This document shows, piece after piece, positions 22,728-33,724 of a stretch of DNA of 64,000 bases. The notes below the pieces were generated by a model that saw nothing but the letters and a program-made list of their open reading frames with translations, was not told where the DNA came from and made no database searches. Origin of the DNA: Pleurodeles waltl (Eukaryota; Chordata; Amphibia; Caudata; Salamandridae). Each line of letters begins with the position of its first letter. The first letter of the stretch is position 1. The stretch spans positions 331,154,177 through 331,218,176 of the forward strand of contig NC_090448.1 in the NCBI RefSeq assembly GCF_031143425.1. The letters are read 5' to 3'. A program made the position numbers and the translations under genes.

Positions 22728-23315
22728 ATGGCTCATGCGACTGGGGAAAGGGCCCCTGCCTTCACTGCGGAGGAGTTGGATAAACTTGTGGATGGGGTCC
22801 TCCTCCAGTACGCGCTACTCTACGGTCCTCCAGACAAACAGGTAAATACACTGGGAGCATGCTTTATGGGCTATGCCTGTGTTGAGTGGGGTGGATGAAA
22901 GATGGTGGGGAGGGGAGCGATTGAGGCATGCATCAAACTACGGTGAGAGCATGTGCCACATGGCAAGGGTAGGGATGGGGGGCCACTCACATTGAGGGTG
23001 CAGAAGGTGATGACTATTCTTCTCCCCCTGTACATTTCACATAGGTCAGCGCCCACCAGAAGATCGATATTTGGCGTGCCATCGCCAAGGACGTCCGGAC
23101 CCTGGGGGTCCACCACAGACGGGGCGCCCACTGCCGGAAGAGATGGGAGGACATCCGCCGCTGGAGCAGGAAGACGGCAGAGGCTCAGCTGGGGATGGCC
23201 TCCCAAAGTGGGAGGAGTGCCAGTCGGACTTTGACCCCCCTGATGTCCCGGATCCTGGCGGTGGCCTACCCCGATTTGGATGGGCGCGTGAGGACATCCC
23301 AGCAGACACAAGGGG
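22728..23315 (+). CDS. MybB of H1: second Myb/SANT-like protein, DNA-binding exons
   Basis: Exon 1 is 22728-22841 (114 bp, ends phase 0, GTAAAT donor). Exon 2 is 23045-23315 (271 bp, ends phase 1, GTGAGT donor). Together they encode one Myb/SANT-like domain: PAFTAEELDKLVDGV, LLYGPPDKQ, then VSAHQKIDIWRAIAKDV, CRKRWEDIRRWSRK and a conserved LTPLMSRILAVAYPDLDG. The fold markers (F-T-x-E-E-L, L-Y-G, W-x-x-I, K-R-W-x-D-I-R) parallel MybA, so MybB looks like an ancient duplicate. Exon lengths recur in H3 (120/271) and H2 (114/269). No partner or activity is known from the sequence. It may be a second DNA-binding subunit or an accessory regulator. Confidence 0.8.
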
Positions 23316-23699
23316 GTGAGTACACTCTCATTCTGCTGACTTTGCGCACAGTGGAGGTGTCTGGGTGGGGGAGGAGGGCTGTGGGTATCCCTAGGCCAGG
23401 GTGATTTCTGTAGGCTAGGCCCCTCCGTAAGGCATGGCCCTGTGCCCCCGCCCCCCACCTCTGTAGGGTGCCAAATACAGCTATTCATGGCCCTGTGTCA
23501 TCTATGTGTGCAGATGTCGTCCATAGGCGTGTAGGCCATGTCCCACGGACTGAGTAGTCGACCCCAAGTGTGCGGCGTAGTGCAGGGGGCTTCTGTGTCT
23601 GTCCTGTCCGCCAACGGTGTCGCCAATGCATGCACTCAACATGTCTTTATTCTCCCCCCCCCCCTTTTTTTGTGGTCTTCCTGTTCATGTGTGCATTAG

Positions 23700-25130
23700 C
23701 ATCATCAGGCGGAGGAGAAGTGGCATCGGAGCACGAGGGAGCTGCATCCCACATGGCCATGGAGGGCCACGCAACGGACTCCGAATTCACCAGTGGGACG
23801 GAGGGCGAGGTGAGCTCCACAGCGGGGACTCGGGCAGACATCAGTGACACCGACTCGTCCTCTGAAGGGAGCTCCCTTGTGGTGGCGGCAACATCTGTGC
23901 CCCCCGCAACAACAGGTACAGCCGCCACCCACTGCACCAGCACCGCCCTCCCAGCAGCCCCTCAGCGTTTGGCCCGTGCCCGCTCACCCAGGAAGGTGGG
24001 CATCTCCTTCGCCAGGCACCTCAGGCCCTGCCCCAGTCACCCCTGCTGCCCTCAGTGAGGAGGTCATTGACCTCCTGAGGACGCTCACGGTTGGGCAGTC
24101 TACCATTTTGAATTCCATCCAGGGTGTAGAAAGGGAGGTGCACCAGAGTAATGCATACCTGGAGGGCATTCATTCTGGTCAGGCTGCCCTTCAGCGATCG
24201 TTCCAGACTCTGGCCTTGGCACTGATGGCAGCCATTGTCCCTGTCTCTAGCCTCCCCCCTCCAACTTCCTCCACCCATACCCTATCACCTGTACCTCTGC
24301 CTATCCCAGGCACACCATCAGACCAGCCTGCACACACCTCAACACCCAAGGGAAGCTCAGCCAGACATAAGCACCACACATCACACAGGCATTCACACAA
24401 GCAACATCCACATACAGACATACCAACACCCACTGCCTCCACTGTGTCCCCCTCCTCCTCGTCTCCCTCCTCCCTCCCTGTCACGTCTCCACTCACACCT
24501 GCATGCACAACATCTTCAGCCACTACGTCCCTCAGCAGCACACACACCAGAACCCCCTGCACACTTGCAGTCACCACCCCCACTGCCACTTACACGTCCC
24601 CTGTGTCCTCTCCCAGTGTGTCTGTGACCCCCTCTTCCAAGATACACAAACGCAGGCAGCCACCCACCCAACAGCCATCCACCTCACGACAGCCTCCAGC
24701 CAAAGCACCTGCACCCAAAGCCACCAGACTTACAACTCCTACAACCACAACCTCTTCCTCCACTCCCATACCCACTACACCTACCCATCCCACTGCTCCT
24801 AAAAAGCTTTTCCTGTCTAAGCTCAACCTCTTTCCACCAACTCCCCCACCCCGTCCATGTCATAGGACTACAGTCAGCACCTCAGCCACGACAAAACCGG
24901 CCCCTGTCATCACAGTCTGCCATGGACTGTGGAGTGCCCCACCCTCCAGGGCAGGCAGTTTGGTGCGAAGCCAAGGCACGGGCAGCCCACCCCCGGAGAA
25001 ACATCCCAAGATAGGCAGTGGCCGGCGCGAGAGGGTAAAAACACCAGGGACTAAAACCCCTACCAGGGCTCCGGCAGGAAGTGTAGAGACAGCTGGCACA
25101 CTGCCCAAGGTGGGGAAGGGCCACAGGTGA
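23700..25130 (+). pseudogene. MybB of H1: Ser/Thr/Pro-rich C-terminal exon, one frameshift
   Basis: The acceptor gtgtgcattag ends at 23699, and the frame continues from exon 2 as ASSGGGEVASEHEG, rich in S, T, E and D. A conserved block ARSPRKVGISFA is followed in H2 by PGTSGPAP. In H1 a CC dinucleotide is missing at about 24013, shifting the frame into the long open frame that ends TGA at about 25130. That part has a helical block (EEVIDLLRTLTVGQSTILN) and then about 250 residues of T/S/P/H-rich low-complexity sequence, ending basic. Full length would be about 600 residues or more. The helical block could mediate oligomerisation; this is inference. Confidence 0.65.
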
Positions 25131-25342
25131 TCAGGGAAGGCTGGGAAGGGCAGCACGCCCGACAACACCGCCATCAGCCCAGCTGGCCAGGAGGGCCCAG
25201 CTAGCCTAATCCCAGGTGGGCAGGAGGCCACCAACAGCCCCGGCACAGCTACCCAGGAGGGCCCGCCAGCCACAGGACAGATGGGCAGGAGGGCCACGCC
25301 AGCCACAGGACAGGTGGCAAATGACCTCCCCGCCATGGCCGG

Positions 25343-25795
25343 AACGGCTGAACTGAGCCCTTCATCTCAAGTACCGCTGAACTGGGCCCTTCATCTCAAG
25401 CACCGCTGCACTGGGCCCTTCATCTCAAGCACGCTGAACTGGGCCCTTCATCTCAAGCACCGCTGCACTGGGCACCGCCGTCTCAAGTACTGCTGAACTG
25501 GGCCCTTCATCTCAAGCACCGCTGCACTGGGCACCGCCGTCTCAAGTACCGCTGCACTGTGCCCTTCATCTCAAGCACCGCTGCACTGGGCACGCCGTCT
25601 CAAGCACCGCTGCACTGGGCACCGCCGTCTCAAGTACCGCTGCACTGGGCACCGCCGTCTCAAGTACCGCTGAACTGGGCCCTTCATCTCAAGCACCGCT
25701 GAACTGGGCCCTTCATCTCAAGCACCGCTGAACTGAGCCCTTCATCTCAAGCACCGCTGCACTGGGCACCGCCATCTCAAGTACCGCTGGACCAT
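25343..25795. repeat. 30-bp minisatellite inside H1
   Basis: About 15 units of 29-30 bp alternate between two types: AAGCACCGCTGCACTGGGCACCGCCGTCTC and a variant with GAACTGGGCCCTTCATCTC. They lie downstream of the MybB frame. Some copies lack one base, so no long reading frame is kept. Confidence 0.9.
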
Positions 25796-25894
25796 GAGAG
25801 GCAGGGGCTGGCCCACATCTGTGTCGGGCAGGGCTGCACGAGGCACTCTGGGCACCACTCCCCCTCCAGAACCAGTGGAGACTGTTATCCACTT

Positions 25895-26254
25895 GTGAGA
25901 CTGTGGCTTTGCACTCCCCAGGATTGAACAGTGGGCAGCCCACCCACTGTCTGGACTTGTGAGACTGTGGCTTTGCACTCCCCAGGATTGAACAGTAGGC
26001 AGCCCACCCACTTTCTGGACTTGTGAGACTGTGGCTTTGCACTCCCCAGGATTGAACAGTGGGCAGCCCACCCACTGTCTGGACTTGTGAGACTGTGGCT
26101 TTGCACTCCCCAGGATTGAACAGTGGGCAGCCCACCCACTTTCTGGACTTGTGAGACTGTGGCTTTGCACTCCCCAGGATTGAACAGTGGGCAGCCCACC
26201 CACTGTCTGGACTTGTGAGACTGTGGCTTTGCACTCCCCAGGATTGAACAGTCG
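25895..26254. repeat. 64-bp minisatellite inside H1
   Basis: Six units of 64 bp beginning GTGAGACTGTGGCTTTGCAC. Only an A/G and a G/T site vary between units. Because 64 is not a multiple of 3 and the unit is open in all minus-strand frames, three overlapping minus frames of 134-272 codons arise; these are artefacts. Related units occur in H2 at 44706-44880. Confidence 0.9.
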
Positions 26255-26696
26255 CCATGGAGGCCCCTCGTGGATCTGGCGTCGTGCACTCATCTGGCTG
26301 AGGTGCCCCCCCTTCCCTTCCCCCTGAGGTGCCTGTAGTTTTGCTATCTGATGCCCCTGCAGTGTTCTCTCCGTTGGAGTCAGGTATCCTGTGTGGGCTT
26401 TGCCCATGTGATTTGGGCCCAATGGTCCACGAACAATGCCTGCTACAATGCTCGGACTTGTACATTTATGTATATAAGAGTTTTTGATGTGTATATATAT
26501 TTTTTTGCCAGTAATGCAATATATTCCAATGTTTAGAATCATTTCCTTTTGTATTTGCATTCTTCTGGGGGGTTTGGGGGGTGTAACTCTGATGTGTTGC
26601 TATGCATTGATGTGTGTGTTGTAGTGGGTGAGGGTGGGTGTGTCGCGTATGTGTGTACCCGTAATATTTTCCCCTCCACCCTCCCCTGTGTCGTAG

Positions 26697-26823
26697 GTGC
26701 AGTACTCACCGTTCTCTTCTGCGCCTGCGTTCGTGCTCCTGGTAGAGGAGCAGGAAGACTACCACTGGGATTATGTGGAGTTCGGGTTCCATGCTGTCCT
26801 GATTCCTCGTGGGGTGTATGGAG
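26697..26823 (+). other. possible last internal exon of H1 MybB region
   Basis: A segment bounded by tcgtag and GAG|gtgagc is conserved, with its splice-site bases, in H2 (complement 44152-44262). Both begin GTGCAGTAC and share TTCGT-x-xTCCTGGTAGAGGAG. In H1 it is open (FVLLVEEQEDYHWDY). The link to MybB is by position only. Confidence 0.35.
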
Positions 26824-27121
26824 GTGAGCGTTTTCCCTTCGAAATGGCTGTATCCGCCGTGTTTTTATCAGCGGGGCTACCGCCCCGGAAAAGGTGGCGG
26901 ATTGATAGGTTGTGATACAGTGGGCGGTACTTTGTCTCCCACCTGTCTGTTGGCGGTGACCGCCGCGCTGTTTGTTTGTACCGCCGTGGCGGACGGTGTG
27001 TTAATGTGGCGGTCTCTGTTGGCGGTTTCCGCCAGGGTCGGAATTCCATTTTTTTTCCCGCCAGCCTGTTGGCGGTTTTGCCGCCGCTTTAACACCGACC
27101 GCCAGGGTTGGAATGACCACC

Positions 27122-27700
27122 TAAGTGTGAAGGTAAACTTTTAACCGAGGCCTCCCGCGGCCTGTAGCCGAGCAGGGCTCCATCGCGGTCGGCCTGAAAC
27201 TTTGACTTTGCCCCGGTCGAGGTGCAACCAGATGACCCAATTGGTGCTTTTTGTTTCTAGGCGCTAAAAAAATAATAATCCTTTAAAAATTCATATCTCC
27301 GGTTCCCCTTATCCGATTTTATTAGTTTTGGTGTCATTTTAAAGATAAAAATATAATCTATTTTTATGAATTGGTTTTGGATTTTTAAACTGTTTCCTGT
27401 TTTTATTTAAATACTGTTTTGTGATATTTGAATGCTTTACATTCTGTATCCTAAGTTAAGCCTTGACGCTCGTTGCCAAGCTACCAAGGGTTTAGCTGGG
27501 TTTAATTTACTGAGTTTACGTATGCGGGACGCCGTACCGAGGGTAGGTCCATAATGCAGGACCAATGACAGCAATAGATTAATTTGAGTCCATAGTACGT
27601 GCGCTCTAAGGAGCCTATTCTCAAAGCAGGGGATGGGCGACCTGACCTGACTAGGTGACCTCAATGTAAGTGACTGTTTCACCTTTAAGTTAGGATACTT
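27122..27700. repeat. right part of the LTR-like repeat split by H1
   Basis: The sequence GAAGGTAAACTTTTAACCG right after H1 continues the unit interrupted at 18634 (compare GAAGGTAAAAAGTTGACCG at 18393). The rest is AT-rich and has no coding frame of note. The right boundary is not sharp. Confidence 0.45.
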
Positions 27701-28689
27701 AGATTTATTTTTTAACTATATCTGATTTTGCTTTTTGGAGAAGACATTTTTTCTTTGGTGCTGATGAAGCGTCGATGGATCCGGTTGGACCGTGAGGACG
27801 CGAAACATGTTGGCCTTGAGATGTAGAGGTAATATATAATCTATAGTTCCCCTCGACTTTTGTTTTGAGAGTCACTTGAGCATTGTACTCGTTTGTGACC
27901 CTCGCCCCCTTTTTTAACCTTGGTCTTTATCTACCCTATACTGATTAAAGTTCTTTGATGTTTTGGTATGATGAATAACCAATTTTAACAGTCTTTTTGC
28001 TCTCTCCATTTTTGAATTTACTCCTAGTGTAAACTATCAAGTTTACTCTAGTAGAGCAGTACGGCACAAGAGCCCCCTTCGGGGAGCCCACCAGGCATTG
28101 CAGAGCCGGCCTGGTGAGGAGCATATCCCGATGATGATGCTTGTCATCCATTGTGATGCATGAGGGCTCTTGCTCCTGATAGTTCAGGTCCGCTATCAAG
28201 CCAGTACAGTTTTGGAACAGTGTACCTTTATTTATCGTTTAATTTACTGAGACCTAACTGGACCTTAGTGGAGGTTAGTGGCCTATTGCTAAGTGTAGGT
28301 ACCAACCTGCCCTTACCAATAACCCATTTTCCAACACATGGGCATATATATATATATATTTTTTTTTTCCTCGCTCCATGTGTGCATTAATGTCCTCCAT
28401 CACGTGTAAACTGACAATTCCGTTGTGTTCCACATCATTCCCCAAGAACTTATCTTGTTGCTGGTTAGACCGATAGAGGGCATCTACAGTAAGTATATGC
28501 CTGCCTGCCTAGTTTCACCTTCATCATGACTCTCCTCTCTTCCCTATCAGCCAGTGTTTTCAACACCACTGCATTGGATGATTGTGAAAACAAGATTGCG
28601 TTTACTTTACTGTGCACACTGCACCAGCGTGAGAGCTGACCCGGAGTTCTGTGCAGGGCTCTTCAATGCAATTGTCAGCCAATTCTCCA
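27701..28689. other. non-coding stretch with a foldback-family core motif
   Basis: Contains CGAAACATGTTGGC at 27801-27814, the core motif of the 7.1-9.1 kb foldback, and a short (TA)n/(T)n tract near 28346-28372. No gene is supported. Confidence 0.4.
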
Positions 28690-31600
28690 GGTTCTTAAGG
28701 GGTTGGAGGAGAAATCAATTAAAGGCTCACTTGAGGTGTAAGAAGCCTGCTTTATTGAATACCAGCTGGGCATGCCAACAACATCCTGCGCTTCTTGCAG
28801 TACAAACTAAAACGACCAAAACAGTAAACTAACAATAACAAATTAACCCATTCGGCCTTCCTTAAACAGTTCCCGCCCTCTTTAAATTTTCCTATGTAGG
28901 ATATCTGTCCTTACCCCTCTCTGAGGTTGTTCTGGCTTTTCGTCTGACCCCCTCTGTTTTTCCTGTGTGGCAGGCCTTTCTGTCTGCTCGCTCCCAAGCA
29001 AAAAAACAATCTTAACTATTAAAAAAAATACATATCCCTTTCAATAAACTTCACCAAATTCTCCCAGTCCTGTTCCAAGAAAGACTGTATCAGGGCGGGA
29101 GATGGGCTCCGACATTGTCTCTTGAGGGAAAGCTGTTAGTAATACATCTTTGGCTGTCTTGTGATTGCGCCAATGCATTCCCTCCTCCAATAACCCCCTC
29201 ACTTGTCCTCAGGAATCTGTTTGGCAGCCAAAGTAATCACAGATGCTCTTCAAGTGAAAAAAGGCTGATTTACTTGGTGCAAGTTGGGTGTGCCAACAAC
29301 ATTCTTCGGCTTCTTGCCCTAAAAACTAAAATGTCCTAAACAGTGAACTAAACAAAAACAAACATATCCGCCTCCCCTAAACAGTTCCAGCCCGCCATTT
29401 AATTTTCCCTGTTTCACCTCCTCTGTACCATATCCATCCTTATGCCTCCCTGAGGCTCTGGCGTTTCACCTGACCCCTCTGCTTTTCCCACCTAGCAGGC
29501 GCTATGCACGCCATAGAGCAAACCTACAAACCTGCTGTTCACCCCTTGCCTATTAACCTTCCCTCAGAATTTTCACTGACTCCCAAAATCCCATCATGAG
29601 CACCCTTATGACCGCCACCAGAAGTGCTCCTCACTTTAGATGGTACTTCTGTCCTGCCCCCACCCACCACATGCAGCAACCAGAGCTGTGTATTTGTGAC
29701 CCTTCAGAGTCCCCAAAGCACTCCTTTATCTTTCGTAGTGTCATGGATTTCCCAGCGGCAACAAGTGCACCCATCCTCCTGAAACAACTCCTGCTTCTCA
29801 TACAGTATTTTTGGGTGCTTTAAAACGTCAACCATTGTGTCCTGCAAAATCCTGGAATTTCTCTGTTTACTGCCCTCCTGGCTCTTTTCTTGGAAGCAAT
29901 TGGGACCACCATATCTGAGTATTTGGCCACTACTCCTTCATTTTTATTAAATCCCTTTTTATCATATTTTAGAGTTTTAGGCCTGTAATATGAAAAAGAT
30001 CCCTCTCTTTCATGTGTATAATCAACACATCATGTTCTCCTCACAACTTCCAGTTTTCTTGTAATTCTGACATCACTACCCCAATCTCATCCCCTCTTAT
30101 GCAAATCATGTTGCTGTTGCCTTGTACCTCTCCAATCCCAATTGTGTTCCATTTGCACTACAGCCATGTGAATCATGCAGTGTCCGCATATCCATAGTCA
30201 CCTGCCCAATGAGAGAAACTGTTTATATATCACTGACTTTATAGTCCCATATATTCAGACACATAATCACTCCTTCACCTTCCAAAGCATTTTAACTCTT
30301 TCTCGCCCATCCCCTTTCGAAATCCCACCGTTGCCACTCCTATCCTAAAAGAACATGTTGCAATGTCAGTGTCTTCTAAACATCGACTCCTTAAGCAACG
30401 TTGTAAAACACCAAGAACTTTCCTAGCATCACCATATTTTCATCCTCATGTACATATAGTAGACCATTTTCTTGTCTCTTTTTCTTTAACCATTTTGTTA
30501 AAAAATTCCTTGCTTCACACATTTATACCCACATACATTTCCTTCCTCGATCCATTTCACTCATCCTTCAAAATAGCCATAACTCACCCCTTTTTATCTG
30601 CACCTCTTCTCATTGATTTCTCCCTTAGGCCTGCTACCCAACTACCTTCGAAACCCTTAAGACACTGATAACCATCAGTGTGAAAACTGAACAGAACAAA
30701 AAGAATACTGAAGAGGGTGTGCATACATGTCTCACCTAAATCACCACCACCTCTAGGATACCTTCCTTCAAAGGTTTCCTCTTTTGTTTGGGTTTTCCTT
30801 CTTCTCTTGTCCAATCTTCTAAAATCCTTTGCACCAATTCTCATTTCTCCGTTCATTACCCCAAAAGCATTTGCCATAGTAGATAATGCATGCCATTTGC
30901 CATGCTATGGTGACTGGAGAGCATTATCTCTCAGTCAGTGCTTCTACGTACTGAACTGTATCTTATAGCCTTCATCTTAACCCTTATTTGATCCCTTTCC
31001 CTTCACTGTGCTCCAGATTGCACAAATTCAAGCTGTGCTGTTCTACATGTCCTCTAGTTTGATGCTGCCGGTGACCGCTCCAACAGACTTCTTGCTCTTA
31101 ACCAAGTTCCCACATTTCTTATGGGACTTTTGTTGCCTTGGCCAAACCAAATAACCTCTCTCACTATGAATGAGGCAAACCAGCTGGTTGTGTAACCCCG
31201 GAATATGTTTCGCAGTAAACCAAATATTCCATTGAAAACGCAGAAGGACAAACTCCCATAATAAACGAAGGGCACACTGATCGTTTGCAGTTTTTCAATT
31301 CATGACATGCACTATTGATTCATTGTCTATAGCAAACAGAACCGTTTTTCCTGACAGCTCTTTGCCCCATAATTTAACTGCCACCAATACTGAAAATAAT
31401 TCCAGAAAAGCAGTGCTATAGCTCTCCTTCCTCCAATTCTCTCGACAATTTTCAGCACACCATTTGCCTCTTCAGTACAGCCCAAACTCACCCCCTTGTC
31501 TGGTGGCATTAGAAAATATCTCTAGTGTCCATTCAATCCAGTACCCAGGCTGCTACATCGTCACCCCATTATATGTTGTCAAAAAATGTTGCCACATCTG

Positions 31601-33110
31601 CAAATCCTCCCTCATTCCCTCTGTTATGCATATCCTATGATAAGTGCCGCTGGAATACTGCAATTGTGCCGCCACAACACTTTTAGCAGGGTTATGGATT
31701 TGCTGCATCTTCCACATAATCCGTCATCTACTGCATAATCTGTACATTTGAACAAAAAATATTGTTTCTGGCCCAAACAGTTCATGCAGTGGAAGCTCCT
31801 TTGCAAAGTTGGATTGGTCACCTTTGTCTTGCTTATTGTTACATTTAGGTATTAAACTAGTACCAATGAGGTGCAACGTATGCCCAGGTTTAACACGTGC
31901 AAAAATGAAAACATAATGGAATAATATATCACAAAATGTGTCACATTACTCCACATAATTTGCTTTTTCTTGCTGCATACTTTTAACTACCCTGATGGAT
32001 AATTTGGCCCTCTTCTGCTGCATAATTCCAGTGGTCCAGCCTGTGATGTGGTTTAGACACACCTTGCTTTGCAAAAGCCAAGTTCCTAGTAAATGCACTA
32101 CCTGGATCTATTACTCTGCTTTCAAAGTTGAGATGTTTTGATATCTGTTGAATTAGATGAAGTTAAAATTTGTTGTTAATAATGCATATACTAGCAATTC
32201 CCGTAATGTCGGCACATTTTCAGAGTGCAAGCGCAACTCCATAGCTACTGAGTCCAGCTCTATGCCCAAGAATGTCAATTAGTAGGGCCCTCTGTCTTTT
32301 CTTTAGCTAGTGGTAACCCCAAATGATTAGTCACCTCCTTAAATGTTTTTAACAGCTGTAAACATTCAACTTTCTGGTCATCCTTCCATATCAACAAGAA
32401 ATTGTCACTGTAATGAAGCACATGCTCTGACCTTGCAACCTTCTTCACTGTCCATTTCAAAACTATATCTCAAAAGCTGCACAGTCAACTGCACAACTCA
32501 TCCGCTTTGCTCTATCAAGATAGTGTTGTCCATGAAATTGAGTACCCAATAAAGGCATGTCATGTGGATGAACTGGTAAAAACCTGAAAGTGGTCTTAAT
32601 GTCAGCTTTTAACATTTCTGCTCCTAATCACAAATCCTAATCATCCGTACCCCTTCATCAATGCTAGTGTATACTACAGAGCAATCATTTTGATCAATAT
32701 AATCATCAATTAAGCTGCCCTCTGACCATGATAGATGACGAATCAGCCTATATTCCACCACTGTCTCTTTGGGAATCAAACTGATAGGTGATATAATCAA
32801 ATTATCAATTAGTGGTGACTGAAATGGCCATGCCATCCTGCTCCCTGCCACCTCTTTGTGTAGTTGCTCTTGCACTAACTTCTTTTTCTGCCTAGATTTT
32901 AAACTGTCTGCCCACCTTTTGTCTCTTAGCTCGGTGTATGGTATTCTAAAACCTTCTATGATACCATGCTCCAGATACCCTGCAACCCTGTGGACAGAGT
33001 TTATTTGTAAGCATTTTTTCAATATCATAATCAGCATAATTGCCTTTTTGCAGGTAAATCCTTACCTCTGCCCCCTTGCTGTCAACCTTGTCCAACATTG
33101 CACTGTATAG
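28690..33110 (-). mobile_element. DIRS/Ngaro-like tyrosine-recombinase retrotransposon, decayed
   Basis: Reverse transcriptase blocks read on the minus strand from 33037 to about 32275. These are GFRIPY, a SPLIDNLIISPISLIPKE block, YRLIRHLS, and HYSDNFLLI at the catalytic site, followed by LGLPLAKEKTEGPT. This LGxPLAxEKTEGP signature is typical of DIRS1/Ngaro RT. An RNase H-like segment follows at 31509-31327 (YWWQLNYGAKSCQEK). A tyrosine recombinase should lie further on (29.5-31 kb), but stops prevent a firm match. Two related direct repeats at 28690-28990 and 29200-29480 sit at the 3' side, as expected for split direct repeats. All frames are broken. Confidence 0.65.
32275..33037 (-). pseudogene. 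DIRS-like reverse transcriptase domain
   Basis: Two adjacent minus frames (32624-33037 and 32275-32460) cover fingers and palm. The polymerase box reads YSDN instead of Y-x-D-D, so the second metal-binding Asp is lost. With the frameshift between the two halves, this marks an inactive copy. It belongs to the element at 28690-33110. Confidence 0.7.
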
Positions 33111-33724
33111 TACGGAATCTTTTCATCAAACTAAAGCCAAACCAGGTTGGCAAAGCCGACACTGGCTGTCCTGATGACATGTAAATATTTCCATAACCTT
33201 CTGGTTGTTTTTTCACACCTAATGCTCGCATGTATCTATATTTATAGGTACTCTCAGTCTCTTCTACAGCTCTCTCTCTCTCATCTGCTTTTGACCCCTC
33301 CGTGCATCTCATCTCTCTTTCCCCTCCTTTTTCTCTGTTTTTTTTAACATGCTTGTTCTCATCCCTTTCTGCCTGGCAGATGTACCAGGAGTCCCTAACT
33401 AATCCTTGTCTCCCTCTGTATTCTGTACCTCTCCATCTTTATCCTTTGTGTTCCTTTTGTCATTTCAGTCTTTGCATAAAAAATACACAGACTTACTTGA
33501 AGTATAATGTAATAGATGTGTAAACATTTATTTCCTAAAGCATTCTTTGCACAAGTATTGTACTGTGCATACATAAATCTCTACACCACACCTCAAGCAA
33601 GCATTACCTTAACATGCAGAATGTGTGGCCTTTCTGTGGTCACTAAAAAGTCGCTAATAGATGTCCAAAGCCACACCCAAAACATTGTTAAGGAGGGAAG
33701 AGGTAGGTGTATCACAAAAACTAA

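Larger units (their letters stand above)
18635..27121 (+). mobile_element. Harbinger H1, complete 8.5-kb three-gene element
   Basis: Boundaries: GGGGGTAATTCCAAC at the left and GTTGGAATGACCACC at the right, forming terminal inverted repeats. TAA lies on both sides (18632-18634 and 27122-27124), the usual PIF/Harbinger 3-bp duplication. Order: MybA (+, 19224-20696), transposase (-, 22263-21228), bidirectional promoter, MybB (+, 22728 to about 25130), two minisatellites, and a possible last exon. CCGCC/GGCGG clusters lie just inside both ends and in the internal promoter. MybA and MybB are frameshifted, while the transposase frame is open with all three acidic residues. Confidence 0.9.

Noticed and set aside
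24191..24589. 132-codon minus-strand Val/Gly/Glu frame
   Set aside because: Complement of the Pro/Thr/His-rich MybB tail of H1.
25713..26560. Three overlapping minus-strand frames of 134-272 codons with repeating peptides
   Set aside because: They are produced by the 64-bp and 30-bp minisatellites, which are open in several frames; 64 is not divisible by 3, so the peptide changes frame each unit.
28340..28375. (TA)n and T-run
   Set aside because: Ordinary microsatellite without further structure.
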